DNA from: Roseofilum casamattae BLCC-M143
GTDB lineage: Bacteria > Cyanobacteriota > Cyanobacteriia > Cyanobacteriales > Desertifilaceae
NCBI RefSeq assembly: GCF_030068455.1
Contig: NZ_JAQOSQ010000009.1
Coordinates: forward strand, 122,755-186,754
DNA length: 64,000 nucleotides
Reading direction: 5' to 3'
The notes beneath the pieces were generated by a model, which worked only from the letters and a program-made list of their open reading frames with translations, was not told the DNA's origin and ran no database searches. The first letter of the stretch is position 1. Each line of letters opens with the position of its first letter. Shown here one piece after another: positions 17,625 to 26,510 of this stretch. The position numbers and the translations under genes were made by a program.

Positions 17625-17801
17625 ATGACCACTCACTTTATTACCGCAGAAATCGATTTGCAAGAAACCCCGAACCAACTACATCAAGCTGTTGAAGCCG
17701 AGTTGGAAAAACGTGGCGAACCTTTACGCTGGGCAGTGACCTCAGTGGATGACGATCGCCAAACGGCTGTCGTAGAGGCTGTTGTCTTGCAAGAGGGATA
17801 A
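17625..17801 (+). CDS. Small acidic protein, 58 residues, unrecognised
   Basis: Short gene from ATG 17625 to TAA 17801 encoding MTTHFITAEIDLQETPNQLH and so on to VVLQEG. The pattern strand-helix-strand (FITAEIDL, LHQAVEAELEKRG, LRWAVTSVD, TAVVEAVVL) is that of a folded alpha/beta mini-domain, and the composition fits its neighbours. It lies between the ferredoxin gene and the DUF3326 gene, ending 11 bp before the GTG start of the latter, which suggests co-transcription. I know no function for it. Confidence 0.65.
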   Translation: MTTHFITAEIDLQETPNQLHQAVEAELEKRGEPLRWAVTSVDDDRQTAVVEAVVLQEG

Positions 17802-17812
17802 GCTGCCTTCTG

Positions 17813-18883
17813 GTGAACCCCCCCTATACCGTCCTACTTATAATTCCTACCGGTATTGGCGCTGCCATGGGAGGCTATGCTGGGGATGCGCTACCTGTAG
17901 CTAAAGCGATCGCCTCTACCTGCGATTTCCTGGTGACTCATCCCAACGTCCTCAACGGAGCGGCGATGTATTGGAATATTCCCAATGCCCTGTACGTGGA
18001 AGGTTATGCTCTCGATCGCTTTGCGGCGGGGGATTGGGGATTGCGTCCGGTACGGAGCAACCGGATTAGTCTGGTCTTCGATCGCGCGATCGAGGACGAA
18101 TTGCGACAGCGCCATCTTCAAGTTGCGGATGCGGCGCGAGCGACTCTCGGATTGGAGTTAACCGATTATATCATTACCGACGCCCCTTTAGATGTGACAT
18201 TGCAACCCGGTGGGAGTCAAGCCAGTTGGGGAACCATTGGCAATCCCGATAGCCTGTTACGCGCGGCCGAATCGGCGATCGCAGAAGCCGGTGCCGAGGC
18301 CATTGCCGTCGTTGCCCGATTTCCAGACGACAGCGACAGCCAAGTCTTACAGGACTATCGCCAAGGTCGGGGAATCGATCCCATCGCCGGAGTTGAAGCC
18401 ATTATTTCCCACCTGGTGGTCCGAACCTTTTGCGTCCCCTGCGCCCACTCTCCAGCCCTACAACCCCTGCCTCTCGACCCCCATATCTCCCCCCGCTCGG
18501 CAGCCGAAGAACTGGGCTATACCTTCCTTCCCTGCGTCCTCGTCGGTCTCAGCCGCGCTCCACAATTTATTTCCAGGACTATTTCCAAGACCTCGAGACG
18601 CACCAGCGATCTCTACTCCGATCGCATCAATACAGCCATTGTTCCAGCAACCGCCTGTGGTGGGAGTGCTATTTTAAAATTGAGTGAAACTAAAACGCGC
18701 ATTATTGCCGTCAATGACAACACAACCCAAATGCGATCGCCCCCGGAACTACTCAAGATTCCAGCTATCCGGGTAAACTCGTACTTAGAAGCCATGGGAG
18801 CGATCGTGGCTCATCGCTCTGGAGTTAGCCTCGAATCTCTGCAACCCACTGTATTGCCTCTTCGCAGTCTTTCCGAGAGATAA
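17813..18883 (+). CDS. DUF3326 family protein
   Basis: 356-residue protein of a family found chiefly in cyanobacteria and plants, function unknown. Clear family blocks are LLIIPTGIGAAMGGYAGDAL, THPNVLNGAAMYWNIPNALYVEGYALDRF, and near the C-terminus NDNTTQMRSPPELLKIPAIRVNSYLEAMG. There is no signal peptide or membrane segment, although the Gly-rich N-terminus is hydrophobic. The start is a GTG placed 11 bp after the small upstream gene, so the two are likely one transcript. No catalytic motif can be named. Confidence 0.85.
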   Translation: MNPPYTVLLIIPTGIGAAMGGYAGDALPVAKAIASTCDFLVTHPNVLNGAAMYWNIPNALYVEGYALDRFAAGDWGLRPVRSNRISLVFDRAIEDELRQRHLQVADAARATLGLELTDYIITDAPLDVTLQPGGSQASWGTIGNPDSLLRAAESAIAEAGAEAIAVVARFPDDSDSQVLQDYRQGRGIDPIAGVEAIISHLVVRTFCVPCAHSPALQPLPLDPHISPRSAAEELGYTFLPCVLVGLSRAPQFISRTISKTSRRTSDLYSDRINTAIVPATACGGSAILKLSETKTRIIAVNDNTTQMRSPPELLKIPAIRVNSYLEAMGAIVAHRSGVSLESLQPTVLPLRSLSER

Positions 18884-18932
18884 AAGGATTTTCCTCAAAT
18901 TTACCGAACTACTCACTCAACTCGTAACTGCC

Positions 18933-19520
18933 GTGACCGACCAACTTCCCAATAACTCAGACTTAGAACCCATGACGCGATCGCAGATTTTAATTGCCAT
19001 GGGAGTAACTGCTGCGATCCTCTTAGTCGTTGCGAAAATCTGGTTAGCGGTTGGTTCCGTAACCCAGATTCCAACTCAATTACAACTCGAAAGCCTTGCC
19101 GTTGGCGGCGTTTTAGGCCTGGCCATTACCGCAGCCAGCGCCCTCGTTTATGCCTTGTGGCCGGGTTATCGACAAAGTGCCGATCTTTATCTGGCCATGG
19201 TGCTGAGTCCGTTAAGCTATCCCGATCTGATTTGGTTGGGACTGCTGCCTGGATTAAGTGAAGAATTTTTATTTCGAGGCGTAATGATCCCGGCTTTGGG
19301 ATTTAATGCCATTGCTTTAATTCTCTCGAGTGCTTGCTTTGGGATATTGCACCTGAGCGGAAGCAGTCAATGGCCCTACGTGATTTGGGCAACGTTAGTG
19401 GGACTGGCTTTAGGTTACAGCGCTCTGGCCACAGGCAACTTACTGGTTCCGATTTTCGCTCATATTATTACCAATATTGCCTCTAGCCTCACTTGGAAAT
19501 TAGGGAACTCTCCATCTTAG
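18933..19520 (+). CDS. CPBP family intramembrane glutamic endopeptidase
   Basis: 195-residue membrane protein of the CPBP (Abi/Rce1) family. Four to five hydrophobic helices carry the family motifs: the glutamate pair SEEFLFRG (EExxxR) at about residues 109-114, then FGILHLSG with the first catalytic His, and FAHIITNIASS with the second His. It presumably cleaves a membrane-embedded or prenylated substrate in the inner or thylakoid membrane; the substrate is unknown. The start is a GTG; the gene follows the DUF3326 gene by 49 bp. Confidence 0.85.
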   Translation: MTDQLPNNSDLEPMTRSQILIAMGVTAAILLVVAKIWLAVGSVTQIPTQLQLESLAVGGVLGLAITAASALVYALWPGYRQSADLYLAMVLSPLSYPDLIWLGLLPGLSEEFLFRGVMIPALGFNAIALILSSACFGILHLSGSSQWPYVIWATLVGLALGYSALATGNLLVPIFAHIITNIASSLTWKLGNSPS

Positions 19521-19684
19521 GTCTGTAGAGAGCAATAACTACTAAAATTAAAGCGTAACGTTGCAGCTATCCCTGCTTTTCTCATGATGATTGCGCTGAA
19601 AATTGCTATGTTTTCTACTAGGTGGCATCGACGACGACAACTGCGGTATTGCTCTCACCTGCGGTATGCAGCCAGGAGGTCCGG

Positions 19685-22540
19685 ATGAAAACCCCCCGAA
19701 ACCCCAGCCAGCTCGTTAGAGCGATCGCAACCTTAACGGCACAGAGGTTACCCTGGAGTTCCTTGTTGCAGCGTCTGCGCGAGAAAGGATTTTGGGTGGG
19801 GTTAAGTTTAACTGCAATTTTAGCCAGTTGTGGATTAGCGTACGGTCTAGTGTTTGCTCGAGTCAACTCGCCGGTTTTACCCATATCCCTAGTACCCATC
19901 CTATCAGTTAGTTTTCTCTTGGCGATCGCCGCGATCGTTCATTACTTCCAGGATAAAAACAACGCTCTAGGTGCCGAACTCGATCGCACCCAAACCTCTT
20001 TAGCCAAAAGCCTCGCTCAGGTTACCAGTCTTAATGTTTTGCTGCAAGAGCTGCTGCGCGAAAGCCAAACCTATTACCAATCTTTGACCGATCTTCTGCC
20101 TCAATCGCTCTATCATGTCGATCGCGAGGGTAAATTAACCTTTGTCAACAAGGCCTTTCTCGAGAGTATCGAACAAAGTTGGGACGACGTTATCGGTAAG
20201 ACGCTATCGGATATTTATCCTCAAGAGCTAGCCGATCTCTATCAAGCCGAAGATCGAGCCGTGCTGGAAACGCAAGAATCGGTAGATCGCATTGCCGGAC
20301 AGCAATTTATTAATAGCGATCGTCTTCGATACTTTCATATTATTAAAACTCCGATCGCCAATAGCAAGAATGAAGCGATCGGTACTCAAGCTATTTTTTT
20401 AGATATTACCGAACGGGAAACAATTCTCGAGCAATTGCAACAAAGTCAACAACGCTATGAGTTAGCAGCTCAAGCTGGGCGAGTGGGTTTGTGGGAATGG
20501 GATTTTCAACAGAATATGCTGCACTTAGATGGTAGTTTGGAAACTCTTTTAGGTTATCCAGTTGGTGAAGAAGAATATAGCCTCAATGACTGGAAACAAA
20601 TGATTTATCCGGAAGATCGCGCCACCATCTTGGAGACTATCGAGCAGATTATTCGTCGCGGCAGAAAACAATGCGAAATCGTTCATCGTTGTGTCGATAG
20701 TGACGGTAAGATTCGCTGGTTTTTACTGCGAGGTACGGTACAATTCGATCCCGAAAATCGACCGCTTCGATTGATGGGTACGGGAACTGAAATCACGGAA
20801 TTGAAGGAAACGGAACAGGCACTCATTCAAGCTCAGGAAAAATATCATAGTATTTTTGCTAATGCTATTGAAGGCATTTATCAAACGACGTTAGACGGTC
20901 AATGGATTAGTATTAATCCTGCCTTTGCTCGCATCTTAGGATATCAATCTCCAGAGCAATTGATGGCTGTGGTGGATAATATTAGCGAGCAGTTGTTTGT
21001 TCGTCCTGGCAAACGCGAGGAATTAATTGCTCGATTAGAGAAAGATAATGAAATTAATGGATTTGAATATGAAGTCTATCGCTTAGATAGGAGTCAGATT
21101 TGGATTTCTGAGAATTCCCATTGCGTGCGCGATCGCGAAGGAAACATTTTATATTTAGAAGGAACAATTGAAGATATTACCCAACGCAAGAAAGCACAAG
21201 AAATTCTTGAATATCATGCCTTTCACGATCCTCTGACGGGTTTGTTAAATCGTACCGCTTTGATTGAAAGAATTTCCGAATATTTAGCTCTGGCTCGCCA
21301 AGACTTGGGGAAATTGTTTGCCGTCTTACTCATCGATCTGAATCGGTTTAAAATTGTTAATGATAGCTTGGGGCATTTCGTTGGCGATCAGCTCCTGATT
21401 AGCGTGGCCAGACGGCTAGAATCTTATGTAGAAAAAAGCGGTATTGTCTCTCGTTTGAATAGCGATGAGTTTGCCGTTCTTATCCCAGAAATCAGAAGTT
21501 ATGATGAAGTCTTAGAGTTAGCGGAGTGTATGGAAGATGCCATGGCAAATGAACCCTTTTGGGTGCAAAGCCATGAAGTGTTTATTACCGCAAGTATTGG
21601 TATTGCTTTATCGCACCACGAATCAACTGGCTTAGTGTATGAAGAGGCAGAACGCTTGCTACGAGATGCAGATACGGCTCGCTACCATGCGAAACAGAAA
21701 GGTCGGATTCATCACCAATTGTTTGATAGTACCATGCGCGGGATGGATGAGTGTCAGTTTCAACTGGAAATGGATTTACGGCGAGCGATCGAACGGAATG
21801 AGTTTTGCTTGTACTATCAACCAATTATCTGTCTGAAAACTGGAAAAATTGTTAGTTTTGAATCGTTAATTCGGTGGAAAAATAGCGATAATACGATTGT
21901 CAGTCCGGTTAAGTTTATTCCAATTGCGGAAGTGACTGGACTGATTGTTCCCATTGGCGAATGGGTGATTGAAGAAGCCTGCCGACAAATCCAACTGTGG
22001 TACGCTGATGGGTTAATTGCTGATTCTTTATGCGTTAATGTGAATGTATCCGGGCGGCAGTTTTCTCAAACTGGTTTAGTGGGAATTGTCAATGATGCTT
22101 TAAATAAATACGAATTAAATCCCCATCATTTGCGCGTAGAAATTACGGAAGGATTGATGATGGAAAACATCGAATCTGTTGTCGATCAACTCTTCCAACT
22201 GCAACATTTAGGAGTTCGTCTTTGTATTGATGATTTTGGTACGGGACACTCGAGCTTGAGTCGCTTGCAAGTGTTTCCCATCGATACCTTGAAGATCGAT
22301 CGCTCTTTTATTCCATTAAACTCCGATCTCGATAAAGATTGGGAGTTGGTGAAGTCGATTATTAATTTAGGACATAGTTTGTCGATGCATGTGGTAGCGG
22401 AAGGGGTAGAAACGACAGAACAGCAAGAGAAACTGCAACAGTTAGGATGCGATTTTGGACAAGGGTATTTGTACTCTCGACCCCTAGATTGCGATGGGGC
22501 GATCGCTCTTTTGCAAACTGACAAGGCTGGCGAATCATGA
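19685..22540 (+). CDS. Membrane PAS/GGDEF/EAL sensor protein (c-di-GMP phosphodiesterase)
   Basis: Start chosen at ATG 19685, because AGGAGG stands 4 nt before it; a longer frame from GTG 19622 lacks such a site. The 951-residue protein has two N-terminal membrane helices (about 35-90), a short coiled coil, three PAS/PAC domains (about 130-510), a GGDEF domain (about 515-675) and an EAL domain (about 695-945). The cyclase loop reads LNSDEF instead of GGDEF, so diguanylate cyclase activity is doubtful. The EAL side keeps ESL, NVSGRQF, EITEGLMME, DDFGTGHSS, KIDRSFI and VAEGVET, so phosphodiesterase activity is likely. It would lower c-di-GMP in response to a PAS signal. A strong terminator follows. 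Confidence 0.85.
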   Translation: MKTPRNPSQLVRAIATLTAQRLPWSSLLQRLREKGFWVGLSLTAILASCGLAYGLVFARVNSPVLPISLVPILSVSFLLAIAAIVHYFQDKNNALGAELDRTQTSLAKSLAQVTSLNVLLQELLRESQTYYQSLTDLLPQSLYHVDREGKLTFVNKAFLESIEQSWDDVIGKTLSDIYPQELADLYQAEDRAVLETQESVDRIAGQQFINSDRLRYFHIIKTPIANSKNEAIGTQAIFLDITERETILEQLQQSQQRYELAAQAGRVGLWEWDFQQNMLHLDGSLETLLGYPVGEEEYSLNDWKQMIYPEDRATILETIEQIIRRGRKQCEIVHRCVDSDGKIRWFLLRGTVQFDPENRPLRLMGTGTEITELKETEQALIQAQEKYHSIFANAIEGIYQTTLDGQWISINPAFARILGYQSPEQLMAVVDNISEQLFVRPGKREELIARLEKDNEINGFEYEVYRLDRSQIWISENSHCVRDREGNILYLEGTIEDITQRKKAQEILEYHAFHDPLTGLLNRTALIERISEYLALARQDLGKLFAVLLIDLNRFKIVNDSLGHFVGDQLLISVARRLESYVEKSGIVSRLNSDEFAVLIPEIRSYDEVLELAECMEDAMANEPFWVQSHEVFITASIGIALSHHESTGLVYEEAERLLRDADTARYHAKQKGRIHHQLFDSTMRGMDECQFQLEMDLRRAIERNEFCLYYQPIICLKTGKIVSFESLIRWKNSDNTIVSPVKFIPIAEVTGLIVPIGEWVIEEACRQIQLWYADGLIADSLCVNVNVSGRQFSQTGLVGIVNDALNKYELNPHHLRVEITEGLMMENIESVVDQLFQLQHLGVRLCIDDFGTGHSSLSRLQVFPIDTLKIDRSFIPLNSDLDKDWELVKSIINLGHSLSMHVVAEGVETTEQQEKLQQLGCDFGQGYLYSRPLDCDGAIALLQTDKAGES

Positions 22541-22592
22541 TTCTCTCCTACGGCAAAAGCTCCAGCCTAGATAAAACCGAGGGTTTATCTTT

Positions 22593-22627
22593 AGTGGTAG
22601 CCTGTTAGTAATGCTGCCACTTTTTTT
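22593..22627 (+). terminator. Rho-independent terminator
   Basis: AGTGGTAGC (22593-22601) pairs with GCTGCCACT (22613-22621), followed by seven T. It ends the transcript of the PAS/GGDEF/EAL gene. Confidence 0.85.
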
Positions 22628-22677
22628 GTGGGGAAGCCAGAAAGCAAATTTTCAGCCCCATTATTAATTGAATTGAT

Positions 22678-25287
22678 ATGCTGCGTCTCTGGAACTGGCT
22701 CAAACGCCTCTTTAACCGGCTCTTCGGCAAATCACATCAACCTCCACAACCTCCCGCGCCAACTCCTGCTCCCGCGCCGGATAATGCCCGATGCGAAGCC
22801 GTATTCATGGAACTGCTCGAGGGAATTTACCAAGGGCAGACGAGGGGACAGAGTAAAGGCTTTTTGATGGCGAAAAATATCAAAGAAGCGACACTTATCG
22901 CTTGGTTGCGCGAGTTTGCCGAGCAGGTGCAGCAGAACCGAGAACAGCACCAGGAACTGGGGAAACGGTTGCAGAAACTGGGAAACTTGGGATGGGGAGA
23001 ACTCTCGCAAGTCGCCGCAGGTTTGGCGCGGGAGTTGGTGGTAGAGGAACCGAGAGCGGAAGTGATAGAAGCGGAGTTTGAGGGGGATGGGTTGGGAACA
23101 GAGGAGGAAGTATGGTTGGAGCGAGGGAATACTCAATTCATGCAGGGCGATCTTTTAGGTGCGATCGCCTCCTACGATAAGGCACTGGAGATTAAACCGG
23201 ATTACCATGAAGCGTGGTACAACCGGGGGTTAGCACTGGGTAACTTAGGCAGATATGAAGATGCGATCGCCTCCTACGATAAAGCTCTGGAGATTAAACC
23301 GGACGACCATCAAGCTTGGTACAGCCGGGGGGTGACACTAGGTAACTTAGGCAGAAATGAAGATGCGATCGCCTCTTACGATAAAGCTCTGGAGATCAAA
23401 CCGGACTACTATGAAGCTTGGATAAACCGAGGTATTGCCGCAGGAAACGTATCCTATTCTGCTCCTCTGCAACCTTCTGCCCTCACCCTGCAATATCCCC
23501 AACTCAACCAACGGGGTTTTGAGGGAAAACTCGCCAGCTACCAGCAAGGCTTAACCTTCTGTACTCAAGAGAAACAACCCCAAGGTTGGGGACGCTTGCA
23601 CCGTCAAATTGGTCGCGCATACTATAACCGAGGACGCAAAAGCCTCTACAGCCGAGATGCAGGGCGATCTGACTTCCGCGAAGCACTCCACCACTATGGG
23701 CAAGCCTTGCAAACCCTCACCAGAGAAGCCTATCCGGAAGACTATCTCGAACTGATCCAAGATCTCATCCGAGTTTGCAATGCCCTCGGTAACGAAAGCG
23801 AAGCCAAAGCCTGGCGCAATGAAGGTTTGGACGTTTGGAGCCAACTGCTCGCAGATCCCCATAAATCTTCCTACCAAAAACGCCAACTCGCCATCAAATT
23901 TATCCGTTTTGCTCGGATGCGCGTCGATGTTCTCCTGGAAGACAACCAACCTCTCGATGCCTTCCGCAGCGCTGAAGAACAAAAAAACCTCTATCTCACC
24001 TGGATTTTAGACCGCCAGCAAGAAACCAACCTCAGTCCCACTTACGAGCAAGTCCAACAAACCCTGCTCGATACCACCACTGCCCTCATCTTCTGGCATC
24101 TGAGCGACCTCACCCTCACCACCTTCCTCCTCCTCCCCGATGAGTCCGCACCCATCCCCTTCACCACTTCTCCCGAACCCTTAAAACGCTGGCTCCATCA
24201 CTGGGATAAAGCCTACGAAGAACACCGCGAAACCAAAGCCAGCCCCCAAAGCGAGTGGCGCGCAACCCTACGCCAACGCCTGGAAGAACTCCGCGACATC
24301 CTCCATATTCCCACTCTCCTCTCCCATCTCCAACCCACCGAAAACAACCCAGTCCCCCTTACCAAGGGGGATTTAGGGGGATCGAACCTCATCCTCATTC
24401 CCCACCTGGACTTACACCGTCTCCCGCTCCATATCCTCTTCCCGGATAACTTCACCATCACCACCCTCCCCAGCGCCCAAGTCGGCATCCAAACCCGTTC
24501 CCAGGATATCGGAAAACCGGATAACGCCCTCATCGTCGAACCTCCCGCAAACTCCCTAGAAAAACTCCCCCTCGCCGAACTCGAAGCAAAAGTTATTTCC
24601 TATCTCTGCAATACTTCTCGCCTCATCCCCCACAACAACGCCACCCAAACCACTCTCAAAGAACAACTCGCCCAACCCTATCACCTCTTCCACTTTACCG
24701 GTCACGGCAGCCACGACTTCAAATCTCCCCTAGACTCCTGCCTTCTGCTCCAAAACGACGAAACCCTCGCGCTCCGGGAACTGATCGATCGCGACTTTCC
24801 CCTCCCCAACTTGCGCCTCGTCTCCCTGTCTGCCTGCGAAACCGCTGTCACCAGTCGCGAAGCTTTCGACGACGACTATGTGGGTTTGGTCAGTGGTTTT
24901 CTCTCCCGTGGCACTACCCAAGTTCTCTCTACCCTCTGGACGGTTCTGGATAGCTCCAGCGGTCTGTTCATGATGGAATTTTACTGGCAACTGCTGCAAG
25001 AAAACCAATCTCCCACCCGCGCTTTTTACTATGCTCAACATTGGCTGAAAACGCTGACACCCGCGCAATTGGTTGTCTGGTATCATGAACGAGGACAGTT
25101 CTTTCTCGATAAAGGAGAAAGCATCGAAGAAGAAGACCTGCAATTGCGAGTTAGCGATCCGGGAGAACAGTTACAAAGAAAAAGTAGAACCTTGCAAAAA
25201 AAGATAGAAACTGGCAATCTTTCTCCCGATACTCCTCTCTACGCTCATCCCTATTATTGGGCTGCCTTTACCCTCACTCATGGCTAA
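22678..25287 (+). CDS. TPR-CHAT domain protein (caspase-like protease fold)
   Basis: 869-residue protein. An amphipathic basic N-terminus (LWNWLKRLFNRLFGK) and a Pro-rich spacer precede a helical region. Three nearly identical TPR units follow (about 135-245, each with YDKALEIKPD), then further helical repeats. The C-terminal CHAT domain runs from about 560 to 865. Its catalytic dyad is visible as His676 (HFTGHGSHD) and Cys720 (LSACETA). CHAT proteins are peptidases related to caspases/separase, used in signalling and defence. Near residue 560 the segment PLTKGDLGG is encoded by a dispersed DNA repeat inserted in frame. Downstream lie Uma2 genes and an unrecognised two-gene unit. The target is unknown. 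Confidence 0.85.
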   Translation: MLRLWNWLKRLFNRLFGKSHQPPQPPAPTPAPAPDNARCEAVFMELLEGIYQGQTRGQSKGFLMAKNIKEATLIAWLREFAEQVQQNREQHQELGKRLQKLGNLGWGELSQVAAGLARELVVEEPRAEVIEAEFEGDGLGTEEEVWLERGNTQFMQGDLLGAIASYDKALEIKPDYHEAWYNRGLALGNLGRYEDAIASYDKALEIKPDDHQAWYSRGVTLGNLGRNEDAIASYDKALEIKPDYYEAWINRGIAAGNVSYSAPLQPSALTLQYPQLNQRGFEGKLASYQQGLTFCTQEKQPQGWGRLHRQIGRAYYNRGRKSLYSRDAGRSDFREALHHYGQALQTLTREAYPEDYLELIQDLIRVCNALGNESEAKAWRNEGLDVWSQLLADPHKSSYQKRQLAIKFIRFARMRVDVLLEDNQPLDAFRSAEEQKNLYLTWILDRQQETNLSPTYEQVQQTLLDTTTALIFWHLSDLTLTTFLLLPDESAPIPFTTSPEPLKRWLHHWDKAYEEHRETKASPQSEWRATLRQRLEELRDILHIPTLLSHLQPTENNPVPLTKGDLGGSNLILIPHLDLHRLPLHILFPDNFTITTLPSAQVGIQTRSQDIGKPDNALIVEPPANSLEKLPLAELEAKVISYLCNTSRLIPHNNATQTTLKEQLAQPYHLFHFTGHGSHDFKSPLDSCLLLQNDETLALRELIDRDFPLPNLRLVSLSACETAVTSREAFDDDYVGLVSGFLSRGTTQVLSTLWTVLDSSSGLFMMEFYWQLLQENQSPTRAFYYAQHWLKTLTPAQLVVWYHERGQFFLDKGESIEEEDLQLRVSDPGEQLQRKSRTLQKKIETGNLSPDTPLYAHPYYWAAFTLTHG
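24354..24382. repeat. In-frame dispersed palindromic repeat inside the CHAT gene
   Basis: CCCCCTTACCAAGGGGG at 24354-24370 is a 7-bp-stem palindrome followed by ATTTAGGGGGAT. This is the motif commonly dispersed in cyanobacterial genomes, here read through as VPLTKGDLGGS within the coding sequence. Confidence 0.7.
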
Positions 25288-25316
25288 TACCAAATCCGCT
25301 AAATTAACCACAATAA

Positions 25317-25402
25317 GTCATTGCGAATGGAGCGCAGCGTAATGAAGCAATCTCTTTCACCTCGGGAGTCTTGGCGATTGCTTCCCTGCGGTCGCAATGA
25401 CA
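25317..25402. repeat. Dispersed inverted repeat with TCATTGCG ends
   Basis: GTCATTGCGAATGGAGCGCA at the left end and its imperfect reverse complement TGCGGTCGCAATGAC at the right end enclose about 50 nt, with GAAGCAATC/GATTGCTTC as inner arms. This is a well-known palindromic type in cyanobacterial intergenic DNA. It lies directly after the CHAT gene. Confidence 0.75.
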
Positions 25403-25430
25403 TTGGTTTAACCGTACTTGATATGAGGCC

Positions 25431-25494
25431 AGAAACCGGGTTTCTGCATATCGATGCAACTTTGGCTTCAGGTAGGGTAAGAAACCCGGTTTCT
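25431..25494. repeat. Dispersed double-palindrome repeat, copy 3
   Basis: AGAAACCGGGTTTCT at 25431-25445 and AGAAACCCGGTTTCT at 25480-25494. Its last base is also the last base of the stop codon of the convergent Uma2 gene, so the element abuts that gene exactly. Confidence 0.85.
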
Positions 25495-26048
25495 CAGCTC
25501 CCCTTTCGTCCTTTCATTGCCATTACATCACTGACTTTCAATTCCAAACCGAGACCGCAATTCGGTAAAATATCTGTATCTGCATAAATTATCGGTAGCT
25601 CGTCTCCTTCCCAAACCCAAATTTGCTCGCGATTGATATCGATTAACCAAGCTAGTTCTGTGCCTTGACGAAGGCAATGGAGAATTTTATTTTGTAAGTC
25701 TAAAGTATTTTGTTCGGGAGAGCGAATTTCAATTAGCCAATCTGGCGCACCCGGAAACGGCCCGTCTTCATCGCTCAGCCTTTCCGCAGCAATAACGGCG
25801 ATATCGGGGACTGGCGAATAAGGGGGAATCAGACAGCGCAATTCTTGGATTGCTTCCAATTGCTTGGTGCGATTATTGATATAATTAACTAAGTTGCGTT
25901 GGACTCGCGAATGGAATAGAGTTGGCATTGGTTTTTGCAGACTTTGCCCGTCAATTAATTCCCAGGCTGGAGAAGATTCAATGTTCGGTTGCGTGAGAAA
26001 TTCTTCTAGGGATATTGTGGTTGGCGATCGCAGCATTTTTGTCACCAT
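25494..26048 (-). CDS. Uma2 family endonuclease-like protein (DUF820)
   Basis: 184-residue protein of the Uma2/DUF820 family, very abundant in cyanobacteria, with a PD-(D/E)xK restriction-endonuclease fold. Visible are SLEEFLTQPNIESSPAWELIDG with the N-terminal Glu, HSRVQRNLVNYIN, the core VPDIAVIAAE (Asp), GAPDWLIEIRSPEQN with E-x-x-S in place of ExK, and the C-terminal strands WEGDELPIIY and LPNCGLGLELKVSDV. Length is normal. Cellular function is unestablished; mobility in transposon-rich regions is typical. Its 3' end abuts the third copy of the double-palindrome repeat. Confidence 0.85.
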   Translation of the reverse strand: MVTKMLRSPTTISLEEFLTQPNIESSPAWELIDGQSLQKPMPTLFHSRVQRNLVNYINNRTKQLEAIQELRCLIPPYSPVPDIAVIAAERLSDEDGPFPGAPDWLIEIRSPEQNTLDLQNKILHCLRQGTELAWLIDINREQIWVWEGDELPIIYADTDILPNCGLGLELKVSDVMAMKGRKGS

Positions 26049-26066
26049 TTTTGGTTGTGTTGTGTT

Positions 26067-26120
26067 GGGCGGGTTTACAACATTTTTGGTTGTGTTACCT
26101 AGATTTTGGTTAACCCGCCC
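26067..26120. repeat. Inverted repeat GGGCGGGTTTA / TAACCCGCCC
   Basis: GGGCGGGTTTA at 26067-26077 and TAACCCGCCC at 26111-26120 face each other across about 33 nt. The motif CATTTTTGGTTGTGTT occurs inside and is repeated directly just to the left at about 26046, so the element seems to have duplicated a neighbouring segment. This is a common type in cyanobacterial intergenic DNA. Confidence 0.65.
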
Positions 26121-26136
26121 CTACAGTTGTTCATTA

Positions 26137-26391
26137 TTAATTGATATCTGTTTTTTCGTACAGTTCGGCGAAGGAGATGTTTAGGTCTAAACTTTGTAAG
26201 GGAAAGGTTTGGGAATCTGGGGAATAGGATTCAAATGACCATTGGCGATCGCCCGTACGCCGGAAAATTTCTACGTTCCCCGACACGGCATACATTTTAC
26301 CATCGATATACTCGTGTCGGATAGTACTTTGGGCTTCCCGTTCCAGATACTCTTCTGGAGTCATAAAATAAGATTCAGATAGTGCAACCAT
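26137..26391 (-). pseudogene. Internally deleted Uma2 family gene
   Basis: An 84-residue frame joins the N-terminus of a Uma2 protein (MTPEEYLEREAQSTIRHEYIDGKMYAVSG) directly to a Uma2 C-terminus (VEIFRRTGDRQWSFESY... SLDLNISFAELYEKTDI). Family members are about 185-200 residues, so about 100 residues with the nuclease core (VxPDI and ExK regions) are missing although the frame is intact. A functional nuclease is not possible. It lies 89 bp upstream of a full-length Uma2 gene on the same strand. Confidence 0.7.
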
Positions 26392-26510
26392 AACTTCGCC
26401 ATCCTCCCTAGTTTTCTTCGCTGGTTAACCAATACCTCTTTCTAGGTTAACCCAGATGGAAAAAAACATCTATGATAGGAGAAGAACCGAAACTCAACTG
26501 AGCACCTGCT

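Noticed and set aside
22678..25287. CHAT gene considered as a gasdermin- or type III-E-CRISPR-linked protease
   Set aside because: No gasdermin-like or cas genes adjacent; only Uma2 and unrecognised genes.
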